A DNA stretch of 64,000 nucleotides from Neoceratodus forsteri. Its lineage: Eukaryota; Chordata; Ceratodontiformes; Ceratodontidae. The stretch lies in contig CM057451.1 of assembly GCA_016271365.2 (NCBI GenBank), positions 369,541,501 to 369,605,500 on the forward strand, in the 5' to 3' direction. The translations under genes and the position numbers were made by a program. Under the pieces are notes generated by a model that did not search any database, had not been told where the DNA came from, and saw nothing but the letters and a program-made list of their open reading frames with translations. Positions 31,517 to 43,474 of this stretch are shown here, one piece after another (the stretch's first letter is position 1; each line of letters opens with the position of its first letter).

Positions 31517-32407
31517 AAAATAAAAACTAAATGGTTCACTAAATTTTTTTTAAGTCCTGTCATTTTTAACAACTTATTATGTTAAAATGTATATGCACGT
31601 AGCAACACAGAGGAACTTTATTATTAGGGTCTATACACGTTGATTGGACTTGAAGCTTTTATTAAAAAAAAAATTACAGCTCTTAAAAACCACAGTATGA
31701 CTTATAAAAATCTAGTTTAGTCATTTATCATTTATCATCAATCAACTTTAAAGTAATCAGTGATACACATCTGTTTGCTTTATTAATTTCATTTAAGCAT
31801 CCAAGTCCTCCTCTCTCATGGGCCTGCAGTGGTGTCCAGGGATGTACAGAGCTGGGAGATTGGAAAGAGAGAGGGAGTGACTATGAGGAGACTGGGATAA
31901 AACCCACCACTTTCATGGCAGACACTATATACCTCTTAACATTTTGTCACTGAAACGCTGGACAATGATACTCAGAGTGTAGGAAAATGAGGGACACTGG
32001 CCTTTATAATGTGGGGGCATATCAACACACACACACAGAGGCACAAACTCAGAACACTGGAAGCTAGTGACTTGACAGCATTCTGCCTCCGATCACAGCT
32101 TGGACACTAGCTGGAAACCCTAACAGTGGGGTGACAACGACTCACATTGAATCTTTTGTGGGGTCCCCACCTTGCACTGCCAGGTGCCATATAATTGCAG
32201 CTCTTAAAGAGCAGTTTATCATTCCTGGCCATCTGAAATAATGAAGGAGATGAGCATGAGGACTAGAACTTGCTAAAGTAAGAACTTGTTTAACTTTATT
32301 GGCAGCCACGGAAGGCCTGCACTAGTCGAGATGGCCAAGTAGGGGTTTAGCTACACTAGTCCAGGCCCCAGACAAGCAAGACAATGTTAAGGTCCACCCT
32401 TGCTTCT
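31517..32407. other. No gene recognised
   Basis: Contains a (CA)n run at about 32022-32036 and strings at 31935-32060 ('acctcttaacattttgtcac', 'cagaacactgg') that match the transposon end at 58949-59075. No second end is seen here. Confidence 0.4.
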
Positions 32408-32696
32408 AATATAGAGGGGGGACGGCCCAGGGGTAATGTGAGGAAATTCTTTTTCACGGAGAGAGTGGTGGACGCATGGAACCGCCTTCCTGGAGAGGTT
32501 GTGGGGTCTAAAACAGTGGGGGAATTCCAACATGCATGGGACAGACATAAGGCAATTATAGTGGGGGGTTGCAGGAAATAGGCTGTTGGTTAACTAGAAT
32601 CTGCAGCTTATCCAGTAGGTAGGGAAATGGGCAGACTGGGTAGGCCAAGTGGTCCTTATCTGCCGTCAAAGTCTATGTTTCTATGTTTCTATATGA
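32408..32696 (+). mobile_element. CR1 fragment, 3' end
   Basis: Plus strand reads PRGNVRKFFFTERVVDAWNR and LPGEVVGSKTVGEFQHA, then 'ccttatctgccgtcaaagtctatgtttctatgtttctat'. This is the terminal 290 bp of a CR1, 5'-truncated. Confidence 0.88.
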
Positions 32697-32913
32697 ACTC
32701 TTCATTTTCTTCACCCCTGACAGTTTCAGTAATCTCTTCATCAATGATATAGCTGAAAACCTCAGCGCCGTTCTGAAAGGTAACATAGTCCTCAGCAGTG
32801 CACTGTAAATTGTTTTCTTATTAAGACATTTACAACAACCAAAAAAGAAGAAATTAACTTCATACTTACCATAATTTCCTTTTCTGTTAGCGCCAACATT
32901 GTCAATGGGTAAT

Positions 32914-33698
32914 GAGAAACCCAGAAGCCACCTATAGACTGGGAGGGGAGTTGCTGGCAGTCACAAGGGAAGAAAGAGACTTGGGCATCATCATCACCGA
33001 TGACCTGAAATCATCCAAGCAGACCACTAAAGCAGTGGGTAAGGCTAGAGGGATGTTAGGGTGTATTAGTAGGGGTATCACAAGTCGGAAGAGGGAAGTA
33101 ATAATCCCTCTTTACAAGACACTAGTTAGGCCCCATCTGTAGTACTGCGTGCAGTACTGGAGGCCACACCTTCACGAGGACATTAACCAAATTGAGGCAG
33201 TCCAGAGAAGGGCAACCAAAATGGTGCAGGGACTGCATCAGAAAACATATGAGGACAGATTAACGGAGCTCAATATGTATACCCTAGAGCAAAGGAGGGA
33301 GAGAGGTGATATGATTGAAACATTCAAACACCTTAAGGGCATTAACAAAGTGAAAGAGTCTAACATGTTTCAATGTAAGAAAAATAGCAGGACAAGAGGA
33401 CACAGCATGAGATTAGAGGGAGGCCGATTAAGGGGTAATGTGAGGAAGTTCTTTTCACAGAAAGGGTGGTGGATGCAAGGAACGGCCTATCTCAGGAAGT
33501 GATGGATATGAATACAGTGCAGGGCTTCAAACAGGCATGGGATAGGCAGTAGGGAGCAATACAGATGAGTATGAATAGATAGGCCATTGACAGAGCAAAG
33601 GCTGATGGCACATTCATAAGGCAGAAAAAGAAATGGGCAGACTGGATGGGTCTTGCGGTCCTTATCTGCCATCAGCTTCTATGTTTCTATGTTTCTAT
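32914..33698 (+). mobile_element. CR1 fragment inserted in the left terminal repeat of DIRS-3
   Basis: Plus-strand CR1 from the TREERDLGIIITDDLKSSKQ block through MLGCISRGITSRKREV, IIPLYKTLVRPHL, QRRATKMVQGLHQKTYEDRL, LNMYTLEQRRERGDMIETFK, LRGNVRKFFSQKG to the tail ending 'cttctatgtttctatgtttctat'. The terminal repeat reads 'gtcaatgggtaat' before it and 'taactactgggtacagtgca' after it. One stop interrupts the open frame (33140). Confidence 0.92.
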
Positions 33699-34317
33699 CT
33701 TAACTACTGGGTACAGTGCACCCCTATCTGGGGAAATGGCACAGCCCAAGCTTTAGAATGTTGGGCACATGAGGATTCCATCAGCAGCAACTCTCCAGTC
33801 ACTTCTAACCTCCCAGTGCCATAGTAGCTACACATTTTCATATATTATATCCAATTACCTACATTCACATTCACTAATACAGTAAATAAATGTTGTCTTA
33901 TCTTCCTGACAGACCTCTGAGGAAGAAAAAACCCTCCATTGGACTCAAGGTGTGGACAATTCGGCCCTTCTTGCAGGAAGAACAATCCGGTATCATGGAA
34001 GGCTTCAGGCAGTTGGTCATCTGGAAAACAGAGATTGTCCACATGGTAAGGATAACTTCCAGTCTACAAGTGAATGCAGTGAGACCACCTGCAAAATGGA
34101 CACCTTAAAGCTGTAAAGCTGTTAACCAGTGGTCGCAGACTGATTGAGAATAAAAAAAGATTTTTTTTTTTTAATAGTTTAACCACGAGTACAGTGCAGC
34201 AAGCAAAAGAGGGATGTCCAAAAACTTAGTAGGAGATTTTCACATGCAGACAGGACATCCCTCCTAGCATATCGGATAAGATTCTCCCGCAGGAGCTTGG
34301 CTCCTTGGTAGGCCCCA

Positions 34318-34440
34318 TTGACAATGTTGGAGCTAACAAAAAAGGAAATGATGGGAAATATGAAGTTAATTTCTTCTTTCTGTAGCGTTCCACATTGTCA
34401 GTGAGTAATCATAACAACTGGGTTCTAAGATGCCGTATCC
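34318..34440. repeat. DIRS-3 internal complementary region
   Basis: 'ccattgacaatgttggagct ... aagttaatttcttctt' complements the 32846-end, and 'tctgtagcgttccacattgtcagtgagtaatc' complements the 40455-end. The latter half is the start of the tandem duplication described next. Confidence 0.88.
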
Positions 34441-34815
34441 AGAAAAAAATGGAAGAAGGGAGAATATTATCCCGTACACCAGAACAAACAGAAAGAACTG
34501 CTACCTGAGAAATTCTGTTACCAAAAACTGCATCAGCAGAACTCTGAACGCCAGAATGTAATATTTTTTGAAAGTGTGGATGGAAGACCACGTAGCTGTT
34601 GAGTTCCACATTGTCAGTGAGTAATCATAACAACTGGGTTCTAAGATGCAGTATCCAGAAAAAAATGGAAGAAGGGAAAATATTATCCCATACACCAGAA
34701 CAAACAGAAAGAACTGCTACCTGAGAAACTCTGTTACCAAAAACTGCATCAGCAGAACTCTGAACGCCAGAATGTAATATTTTTTGAAAGTGTGGATGGA
34801 AGACCACGTAGCTGT
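34387..34815. repeat. In-frame 216-bp tandem duplication in the DIRS-3 recombinase end
   Basis: Bases 34387-34599 and 34603-34815 are near-identical (about five differences over 213 bp) and 216 bp apart, a multiple of three. Each copy holds part of the internal complementary region and, on the minus strand, the recombinase segment ATWSSIHTFKKYYILAFR with the candidate nucleophilic tyrosine. Confidence 0.93.
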
Positions 34816-35680
34816 CTCGCATAGCTCGGGAAAATGATGCTTCACCTTTCTCTGCCCAGGAAGTTGCCATCGCCTTAGTGGAGTGAGCTTTGAAGAGAGC
34901 CGGAGGCCTCTTCCTTTTGTGACATAAGCCTTAACAATGCAGGCCCACATTTGCCTAGCTAGGGTGGCCCTAGAGGCTTTTTACCCTGCTTGGCTGCTTT
35001 AGAGGAACAAATAGACTATCTGACTTCCAAAAGTGAGTTGTCCAATTATGGTAGATCCTAACTGCCTGTTGCAATCCAACATGTACAATTCCTTCTCCTT
35101 GGAGTGAGAAGGTTGTGGGCAGAAGGATGGAAGGCATATTTCCTGGTTCATTAGAAAGTCATGAGCACTTTGGGGATGGAAGACTGGACCATCCTGAGTA
35201 CCACTTGTTCTTATGCATAAAAAGCTATGGCTCCTTGTGAGACACAGCCTGGAGTTCACCAACTCTCTTGGCTGAACACGTGGCCCCTAAGAACACACAC
35301 ATTGTAGGACAGTACATCCAGCATTATGGATGATGGCGGCTCCTAACTTCTTACACAGAGCATCCAAACCAGATTAGGATCCCATGGGAGAACCAGGGAT
35401 CGAAAAAATGGTCAGTTCCTGCCAACCATGCATAAAAAACTAATAATCTCTTTATTAGTCCCTAGGGAGAACCCAATGATGCTCAAAGAGCAGAACCCAA
35501 CCTCTTAGCGTATTCAATGCCAGCCCCTTCTCCATGCCTTCCTGTGGGAAAAACCAAAATCCCTGGATTTGAGGCCTTGGAAGGCTTAAAATCTTTCCTT
35601 CTGGTCCAGAATGAAAAGCAGTCCATATCTGAGCATAAGCTGCTGATGTAGAAGCTTTTCTGGCTGCCATCACAGTTTTT
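34400..35680 (-). pseudogene. DIRS-3 tyrosine recombinase
   Basis: The N-terminal part reads AARKASTSAAYAQIWTAF (about 35670-35610). The first catalytic Arg is in CSAKRVGELQAVSHKEP (about 35300-35250), followed by MNQEICLPSFCPQPSHSKEK and ELYMLDCNRQL (about 35165-35070). The box normally HxxR reads AHSTKAMATSWAEKGEAS (about 34890-34840), with Lys for Arg. The tyrosine region TFKKYYIL occurs twice through the 216-bp duplication. Frames change several times, so it is inactive. Confidence 0.8.
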
Positions 35681-35699
35681 AGCTAATCTGTGGTGAAAT

Positions 35700-36640
35700 C
35701 TAGTTTAAAGAACCTTCTCCTTTGAGAAGCCAGGCAGAGAGTTGCATAACTCCTGGATTTGGTGGAGAAGGACCCTGTAACTGAAGATTTCTACTCACCA
35801 GAAGACAGAAAGAACTGGCTGAGCCAGATTCACCAGGTTGGAGAACTACAGCCTTCTCGGCCACTCTGGAGCTATTAGAAGGAATATTCCTCTTGAGTGT
35901 CTTAATTTTGTAAGACCCTGGAAGAAGAGGCAGAGGGAAAAGGCATATGCTCTGCTGAAGGACCACTCTTGAGACAGAGTGTCCACTGCCTCTGGACACC
36001 TAGAATGACTGAAAAACCTTGGATCTGAGATTTGAGGCTGGATGCTAACAGATCGATCTGAGGTCAACTAACCGGTTGCACAGGGGTTCGAAAGCCTTCA
36101 AGGTCAACCTCCCCTCCACAGAGTGAGCATTTTCATGACTTAGCCAGACTGTCTGAGAGTCAGCTCCCCTGCCAGGTGTACCGCTGTCAGATTGGCAACC
36201 TCTCAAAACATTTCCGTGATTGTGCCACCTTAATGTTTATGTATACCGTGCTTAGAAGCATGGTTGAACTAAAGGGGGAGCTAGATGGACTGCCTCCATC
36301 TCCTTAACTTTGATGTGGAGATGTTGCTACTTTGACCAAGTTCTCTGAGATCCGTGCAAACTGACATTTGTTGTTGTTGTGAGAATTAACTCTGGAGAAG
36401 TTCCAGTGGAGCCCTTGCTCAGATCCTGCACATCCATTCACCATTCAGGAAGTGAAGATGCTGAGAGGCGAAAAGAAACCTGGCTGAAAATCCTCTGATG
36501 AGGAATCCCAGGCCATCAGAAAACCCATCGAATAGGTCGCATAATGCTGCCTGCCCTGGGGCCAGGATCCGCAGCCAACCAAGGGCAGATGCCGGTGACC
36601 ATGTTCTGAGCCCCTGAACCTTTGTCAATAAGGTCTCCTT
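35700..36640 (-). pseudogene. DIRS-3 RNase H and methyltransferase-like remnants
   Basis: A weak RNase H-like stretch (SDGLGFLIRGFSARFLFASQ) lies at about 36530-36470. The methyltransferase-like block reads FFSHSRCPEAVDTLSQEWSF, YAFSLCLFFQGLTKLRHSRG and IFLLIAPEWPRRL (about 36010-35850), parallel to DALLLDW...PFPL and LIAPDW of DIRS-2. The usual YAFPP is changed to YAFSL. These are degraded but in the expected order. Confidence 0.6.
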
Positions 36641-36839
36641 CTAGGAAGGCAATAAAACCTTCCCTCATTTCATGCCGAAAAATACCACCATGTATACCAA
36701 GGACTGTGATTACTTGGAAGAGCTCTTCTCCCAGTTCACCCCTAGCCATGCAACTCTAGTATCTCTAGAGTTACTGAGTACTGACCTCTTGTCAGGGACA
36801 ACGTCGATGCACGAATAAGCAGGTCATTCAATAAGGATA

Positions 36840-37325
36840 AACATGAGTCCCTTCATGTCAAAATTGGGCTATTAGAACTATCAACACCTTCAAGGAATTT
36901 GGAGGGCTGATACACTGCTGAATAGGAATGCCCTGAACTGAAAGGTTGACCCACTATCAAGAACCTGAGATACTCTAGGTAAGATTGACGGATGAAAATG
37001 TGGAGGTAGGCATCCGTCCGAAGTACTGAGGCTTAAGGAAATGCCCTGGCTGAGCAGCCCAGGTGACTGACCTAAGGGACTCCCTCTTGAAAGGTTGGTG
37101 GGACGCAAACTTGTTTAGGTGCTTTGAATCCAGAATGGGCCGAAAACTCCCAGCTTCTTGGGAACTATGAAATAGATCCAATAGGACTCCTGACCTTGTT
37201 CGATTAGCGGGACCTGAGATATGGCCCCAATGGATGAGAGGGTCAGGGTCTCTGAGAATGCCTAACCTTTGCAATCTCCTTGAAACCAGGGCAGAGAAAG
37301 CGTGCCCTAATAAGGCGTCTAACAT
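36840..37325 (-). pseudogene. DIRS-3 reverse transcriptase remnant
   Basis: Reads WGHISGPANRTRSGVLLDLF, FRPILDSKHLNKFASHQPFK, RESLRSVTW, then after a shift MDAYLHIFIRQSYLEYLRFL (motif A region, about 37015). Downstream the YLDD region was not found, so part of the polymerase has been lost by deletion. Confidence 0.75.
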
Positions 37326-37329
37326 TGTT

Positions 37330-38110
37330 TTTGGCCCATCTTAAGGAAAACTCCTGAAGTCTTCCACCAAAGAAAAAAGGTGTCAGGGATGGACCAGCAT
37401 GCCTTCTTATGAGGCACCAGGCTTTTGGTGTTGGGCCTTCTGCACGGCGCTCCTCTGATACTGTAACCTTGTTACCAAAGTAGGCTCCACTATTCTCTAG
37501 AGCCAAAATTCTGAAGGGAGGAACCCCCCCCCCCCATAACTGTCTGCACCTGCTGTTACCTTGACCCCTTGGGTTATGGTAATCTTCCACTGTTGTTTGA
37601 CACTGGAGGTAACCCTCTTACTGCATATCCTTTAAAACAGTATCCAGGTCAGAATCAAACCATAAGCCTCCCTGAAGGAGAGGGTTAGAGCTTAGCCTGT
37701 GAAGCTTGATTGGTGACTGAATGACTAAGCTACATGGCCTTCATGGCCAAAAAACAATGAAATAGCCGGGTGGGCTGACATGCGCAACTCTCCAGTGGAT
37801 AACCACCTAGAAGGTGGTGGCCATGGCCATCAATTGCAAAAACTTGCACCTTCAGTCAGGCGGACCAAAACTGGCCAGAGTAGTGACCCATATTTTTAAG
37901 GCTCTGGAAACAATAAAAGAAGCATAGGACATACAAATGTTTCGTGCTGATGGAGGCAAAACTCCTCCTGTACATAGAGTCCACCCACTTGCCATGAAAA
38001 TCTGCTAGGGCCAGAGAGCCTTCGATAGGCAGGGTGGTGTCTTTTTACAGAAATACAAACAGCCTTGTCTTTCAGCGGAGAAGCTTCCCACTTGAGACCT
38101 TTTCTGTAAA
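37330..38110 (-). pseudogene. DIRS-3 gag-like remnant
   Basis: Fragments such as YVQEEFASISTKHLYVL and FQSLKNMGHYSGQFW (about 37985-37870) occupy the position of the gag C-terminal half that in DIRS-2 reads YVSYIARYQKNLW. The similarity is weak, and the assignment rests on position within the element. Confidence 0.4.
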
Positions 38111-38179
38111 CAAACTCTGGTCAGAGCCAATAAAGCTGTTCAGAGCAGCGAGAGAGATGAAAAGAATTTGCAGTGCTCT

Positions 38180-38345
38180 CGCCACACCGGAGTCCGCCGT
38201 ATCAATAATGGCAGCGGTAAGAGAACTGTGCATGCGTGATACCTATGCATGCACAGTTTGCCCTGGAGTCAGCCATGTGCAAGATAACAGCGATGACAGA
38301 ACTGCACATACTTGATGCTCACGCATGCGCAGTTTGAGTCGGCGC
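38180..38345. repeat. Two tandem units, each a hairpin with gcatgc core
   Basis: Unit one has aactgtgcatgc and gcatgcacagtt around a short loop (about 38224-38260). Unit two, about 80 bp on, has aactgcacatac and gcatgcgcagtt (about 38300-38335). They lie within DIRS-3. The gcatgcgc string resembles an NRF1 site, but no promoter context supports that. Confidence 0.6.
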
Positions 38346-39357
38346 CACCATCTTGTGTACGGTGGCCATTACTTCTGCAGTTGCAGAAGAAAAAGTAATA
38401 CACTGGGAAGGGAGTGTGCTTATGCTGACTGCGGAGGGGAAGGGCCACCGAAACAGCACCACTGGACATGTGTCAGAGTACTGTGGAAGCACACCGGATA
38501 GCGGTCCAGTCACATGCTTCCACAGTGCTCTTCTACACATATGATGGCATAATGTCTGTAGAGCTCCAACCGCACAGCTATAAAAATGGAAGATCCATAA
38601 CTTAGGTTGGGAAAATATTTTCTCTGATCCACATCTGCCCAGTGTTGCTCAATAATCTTGGTTACATAGTAGCCTACAAGATGCAGACAGAGACAGATTG
38701 ACATCTACCATCTACACGGACTGTACGTCCTGAGCTATAAGGAACAACATGCCTCACCTATCCATAAAAAACAAGGACTTAGTAACCAGGGAAGGAAGGA
38801 ATCCCTGACTTGGACTCCTTCCACTGCCTTTCCTCTTTCTCCTCTACAGAGGGAAGGGAACATCCTCCTCATCTGAGGGACTTTTTTTTTTTTTAATTTT
38901 AAGGTCAGGAACTACTTCCCCAAGATCCCCTAATTCTCATCCCAGCCTAAAAAAGGCAGGGCCTGGGTCTGTCTGCCCATCTGTTAACACAGCCTAAGTA
39001 TACTGCACCGCACCTGGACATACCTGGAAGGGCCCCCTCCCAACCTGAGGGGCCTGACTGGAGTCGGATGTGTCTGCTGGGATGTCCTGCGGAACACAGG
39101 GGCTCAAGCTCACTCAGGAGTCACAACAGTGATCTTCCTTGAAATTCTGCTGCCACTGCCAAGTGATAAACCAGGTGCTCCCCCTTCCAAGGCTGGTGGA
39201 CTGGCTGGGGAGTGCTGAGCAACTCAATGAGGGCAAAAGGAACTCATGGGGAAGGGCCTCATCACCCTTGTTTTGTAGGTCTTACATCATTTCCCGATAA
39301 ATGGTCTCTGATAGTCATGGTGTCAGAGAAAGAATTTTTATTTTAAAACCCTATTCA

Positions 39358-39430
39358 TTGGTGGCTGTGGGATTCAAACCCAGATCTCCCACAGCCCAGA
39401 TACTTACCCACTACACTACATTGCCTCCTG
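39358..39430 (-). mobile_element. tRNA-derived SINE fragment
   Basis: The minus strand reads 'ggcaatgtagtgtagtgggt' (A-box-like) and 'ctgggtttgaatcccac' (B-box-like), a tRNA-like head of about 70 bp inside DIRS-3. Confidence 0.6.
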
Positions 39431-39639
39431 TAATTGGGTGCCAAATAACAATTACTGAGGTTAAATATAATAATTAGCCCTAATATCAGGACCTGGGCTA
39501 ATGTCCTTCTGAGGAAGCTAAAAACTCTTAACTGATCTGTGTACTCACATGCCAAAAAGTGCTAATTAGACGTGCATGCTCGCTAGCTGGCTTAAGCAGG
39601 ATGTTATCATGCTTGAGCAGGTGTGCATACACCAGTAAT

Positions 39640-39778
39640 CACGCAAGCGCAACAGTGCAATGCAACAGTATTGGGCAAGTGCAATAGTGCGATATAGTAG
39701 TATTGCGCAAATGCAATAGCACGATGCAACAGTATTGCACAAGCGCATTAGCACGATGCAAAAGTATTGCATAAATGT
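39640..39778. repeat. 32-bp minisatellite, about four units
   Basis: Units share 'caa(g/a)(c/t)gcaatag(c/t)(a/g)cgatgcaacagtattg' in degenerate form, with a period of 31-32 bp. Confidence 0.8.
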
Positions 39779-40639
39779 GGACACATACTTCAAACAGAGG
39801 CGGAAAAACAGCCTGAAGTAGGAGCACGTGCCCAGCCTAATGGTGGCCATGCAAACGGAAAAACAGAGGTGTGTGGAGAAAAAAAAACACCAAACCACTG
39901 AGGTACCCAAATTTCACCCAATAGCTGTAGAAATGCAAAAAAAACCACAGAACCTGACGCGGGGGGGGGGGAGAGAACTGACGCCAGAGCCGAGGGACCC
40001 CCACTTACTCCCTACAGTCCCAGAAAAAATTTTTATTTGTACTACCTGTGGCATCTTTTTTTTTTTTTTTTTAAACAGAGACCATTAAAACACCCTAACA
40101 AGGCAGAAGTCACTCCCAGTCCATACAGGGAATGAGAAAAAGGCAGGTTATTCAATTTGAAATCCGCAGCTTAACAGGCATGAATTTAATTTAGTGGTTC
40201 TCCCTGATACAGGCAGCCCCAACCTGCAAGGCTGAATTCCAGCCCCAAATAAGTCTTGAATCTTGAAAACCTTGAGAGAAGATTAAAGTAGCTCATGTCC
40301 CGTTTGAATGGCACAGCTAAACTGGGGAGTTTCTGAGGATGGAATCCTCATGTGCCCAATACTCTAACGCTTGGGTTGTGCCATTTCCCCTGGTGGGGGT
40401 GCACTATACCTAGTTGTTATGATTACCCATTGACAATGTGCAGCGCTACAGAAAATCAGAACCATAATAATGCACTGTGTCAGTGCCAGTGACTTGGCGG
40501 ACAATAGAGAGAGAATAACATGAGAAAGATATGGTGTGTACACCGAAAAGTGCTGGCGGATGGCAGATAGAGAGGGTGGTGAATAATAGAGGGAATTTCC
40601 ATAGAAAGAGAATGGTACAGCAGGTCTGGCTAGCAGATA

Positions 40640-40835
40640 AGGAGGGTGATGGATAATGGAGGAGCAGGTAAGTTTCTATGATTAACAGGTCAAATGTTAC
40701 AGCTTTCAAAAGATAGTTTCAAGCATTATAAAAATCCTAACGGGGGAAGCATTATGAGCAGACAAGACAGACCTTTTGGCCTTTTTCTGCTGGCATTTTT
40801 CATATGTTCGTATGTATGTTCGTATCACATAAGAT
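40640..40835 (+). mobile_element. Short CR1 3'-tail fragment
   Basis: 'gcagacaagacagaccttttggcctttttctgctggcatttt' followed by 'catatgttcgtatgtatgttcg' resembles a diverged CR1 terminus with repeated octamers. Confidence 0.55.
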
Positions 40836-42227
40836 TATTTTTGGAAATGGTGGGAAGATACTAGTGGTTGTTCTAAGAACAAACACATTCTTTTTTAGTT
40901 GAACCAGATTCCTGCTGCTTCTTCTGCACACAGAGAGAGTAATCCTAATAAATAAACAATTGAGACCCCTTAGAGACAAGCTTTTGCACCTGACTTATAT
41001 GCCTTTAGGGCACATTATCTGTGAAGCTATGGATTCTCATGATTACTCCCTCAGTGGCTCTCCTATAGGAAGTTTCATCAAAAGAGCCTGTGAGCCCACA
41101 CAACCTTGGTCCTCCCACCTTTGCAGTATAATATTTTCTTTAAATTTTTATTTCATGCTCCCACACTCTGCTCCAGCCCCCTTCCTCTGGGTCAGATGCA
41201 GCCCCATCCCTTTACATCTCTGTCTCTTACCTGCTCCTCCTTTTAACCCCACTAATTTGCCCCGTCACCGGGTCTGGCTGAGACGGATCCACCTCCCACC
41301 TCCTCCTGTGTGGTGACAGGAGTTCCTAGGGTGGAGGAGCAGTGGGCAGTGGTGAGGGTCGAGGTCCAAGTGCGCCTAAGTCATCCTATGCAGGGTAGGG
41401 TTCTTTCCTTTTTCTGGTCCCACCCCTTTGGACACTGGCACTCGGAGCCCATGCATCAGTATGCAGCTCCACCAGTGTCCCTCTCCCTAGTGGTTACCTA
41501 CTACACTGCCAGCCGTGGTCACTCAGGTGGCAGTGTTTAGCTGCCGAAGTAACCCTCCCTTTCCTGAGGAACAGAGCATCCCCTGGGACACTCAAGCTTC
41601 CTCCCCCTGCCAGCCTCCAAAGACTTGAGGTTGATCCTGAACTCGAGTAGTCGCCACTGAGAAAGGTATTGCTACTGCTGTGTTGATGAGCCAGCAATGC
41701 AGTATAATTTTAACAACGAAGATATCCACTTTTTAAAAAAGTCTGTGTGGTCTTTTCTTCCGTCCTTCCTTCTTCACTAGCAGACCTTGTATCCATAAGT
41801 TGTTTCATTGACTGATGTTCTCTTGCTTGTCCACTAGCTCCCAGAAGTCTTCAATTTCTTTCTCCGAACTCCTGACCTTCTCCAGGAACCCATGGGGCAG
41901 TCCCTAATATCCAAGACCTGCTACTCAACCTCCCCCACTTTGGCTGTGTGGATGGTGGCTGGCACAGCTAGGGTTGCCAGATTTGCAACCACCTTATTGA
42001 GCTTTGGTATCAGGTTGTACAGCACCTGGGAGGAGAGCGAGAATACAAGTACTGCAATCACCTCTTCCAGACTGCCTGGTCAATGTGGGCCTCTGTTCCC
42101 CCACTTGATACTGCCTTTTTGGCATCCTTTTTACAGTTTTCTTTGCTGCCAAGAGGATGACGCTGTCAGAAATTTTTTCATCCTTCATTTGGCCGCTCTT
42201 TAACCAGGTGATTTAACACTTTGACAC
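40836..42227. other. No gene recognised
   Basis: Mixed sequence with C/T-rich blocks (41150-41300). Open frames of up to 118 codons show no family motif and lack conserved neighbours. One minus-strand stretch at about 41880-41830 reads EKVRSSEKEIEDFWELVDKQ, which looks protein-like but could not be assigned. Confidence 0.4.
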
Positions 42228-43100
42228 ATAGAATCATAGAAATCCGACGGCAGAAAAGGAACCCAATGGCCCATCGAGTCGGCCCCTTTCTCCCCCTTAC
42301 TCATCTCCTTTTCCACGGGTCCTTCCCTTCCCCCCACTTACCAACCCCATATGTCTGTCCCATGCCCTCTTGAATTCCTCCACTGTTTCAGCCCCACCAC
42401 TTCATCTAGTAGTTTGTTCCAGGCCTCCACCACCCTCTCTGCAAAGAATTGCCCCCTCACATTGCCTCTGTATCTTCCTCCCTCCGATCTTAGGCTATGC
42501 CCTCTAGTTTTAGCTCCCTCCTTCCTTTTATATAAGCGCCCCTCCTTCACCTTACTGATCCCCTTCATGTACTTAACAGTTTCAATCATGGCCCACCCCC
42601 CTTCTGGTCTCCAATGGGTACAGATTCTATTCTCCACACCTCTGCTTGTATGGCTTCCCCTGCATACCATGCACCATCTTGGTTGCTCTTCTCAGAACCC
42701 TCTCTATCCCCATCTATGTCCTTGCGTAGGTGCGGTCTCCATAACTGGACCACATACTCCAGGTGTGGCCTCACCATGGCTTTGTAAAGAGGCATCAGTA
42801 CCTCCCTTCCTCCTTCTGCTAGTTATGCCCCTCCCAATGCATGCCAACATTCCATTTGCCTTCCCCACAGCTTTGCTGCATTGGCTACATACCTTAAGAG
42901 TGCTTGATATTATAATCCCCAGCTCCCTCTCCTACTCTGTTTTATTGATTTCCTTCCCCCACCCAGAGTGTAAGCTGCTCGCTGGTTTTTATGCCCCAAG
43001 TGCATCACAGCACACTTTCTGGCATTGAATTTCATGCGAGACAAGTTAAAAATACTTATTTTTAGGCGGGTGAGCAGAGCCCGCCAAAAACACATCTGAT
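42228..43100 (-). mobile_element. CR1 fragment, reverse transcriptase C-terminal part and tail
   Basis: Minus strand reads MKFNARKCAVMHLGHKNQ (about 43035), the YTLGGG block, [20 protein letters not shown] (42795), then [55 protein letters not shown], ending 'ctgccgtcggatttctatgattctatg' on that strand near 42228. Several frame changes. Confidence 0.9.
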
Positions 43101-43474
43101 CCTGCTAGCTCATCATACATGCCCTGCATCAGCTGTTCTTATTAGGAACTGGTTATGTTACATAAAACATGAGCAAGTACAGTCTTCTGCCCTTTTTTGC
43201 ACCAGTTATGTACAACGCAGATAGGTACAATCTGCTGCCCTATTTATGCACTAATAATGTACAATGTGAGCAGGAGCAGTCTACTCCCCTCTTCATGCAC
43301 TGGTCATTTACAATGTGGGTAGGCACATTCTACTTCCCTTTTATGCACTGGTCATATACAATGTGGGTTGGTAGGTATGGTCAACTTCCATTTTGTGCAC
43401 TTGTCATGTACGATGTGGTTGGGGAGGTACAGTCTACTCCTTTTTCATGCATTGTCATTAGCTCACTTGGGATT

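Larger units (their letters stand above)
32846..40455 (-). mobile_element. DIRS-type retrotransposon, copy DIRS-3
   Basis: Minus-strand element of 7.6 kb. The left inverted terminal repeat (32875-32913, then 33699 onward) is the complement of 40300-40450. The internal complementary region is at about 34318-34440. In element direction: gag-like remnants, reverse transcriptase (about 37325-36840), RNase H and methyltransferase-like blocks (36640-35700), recombinase (35680-34400). Its terminal repeats differ from those of DIRS-1 and DIRS-2, so it is a third subfamily. A CR1 (32914-33698) sits inside the left terminal repeat and a SINE and a short minisatellite inside the gag side. It is heavily mutated. 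Confidence 0.85.

Noticed and set aside
38320..38335. NRF1-type promoter site (gcatgcgc)
   Set aside because: Sits in a hairpin duplication inside a decayed DIRS element with no gene start nearby.
41830..41880. Protein-like minus-strand stretch EKVRSSEKEIEDFWELVDKQ as a TEKT2 exon
   Set aside because: Does not match known tektin blocks and is followed by stops without clear splice sites.
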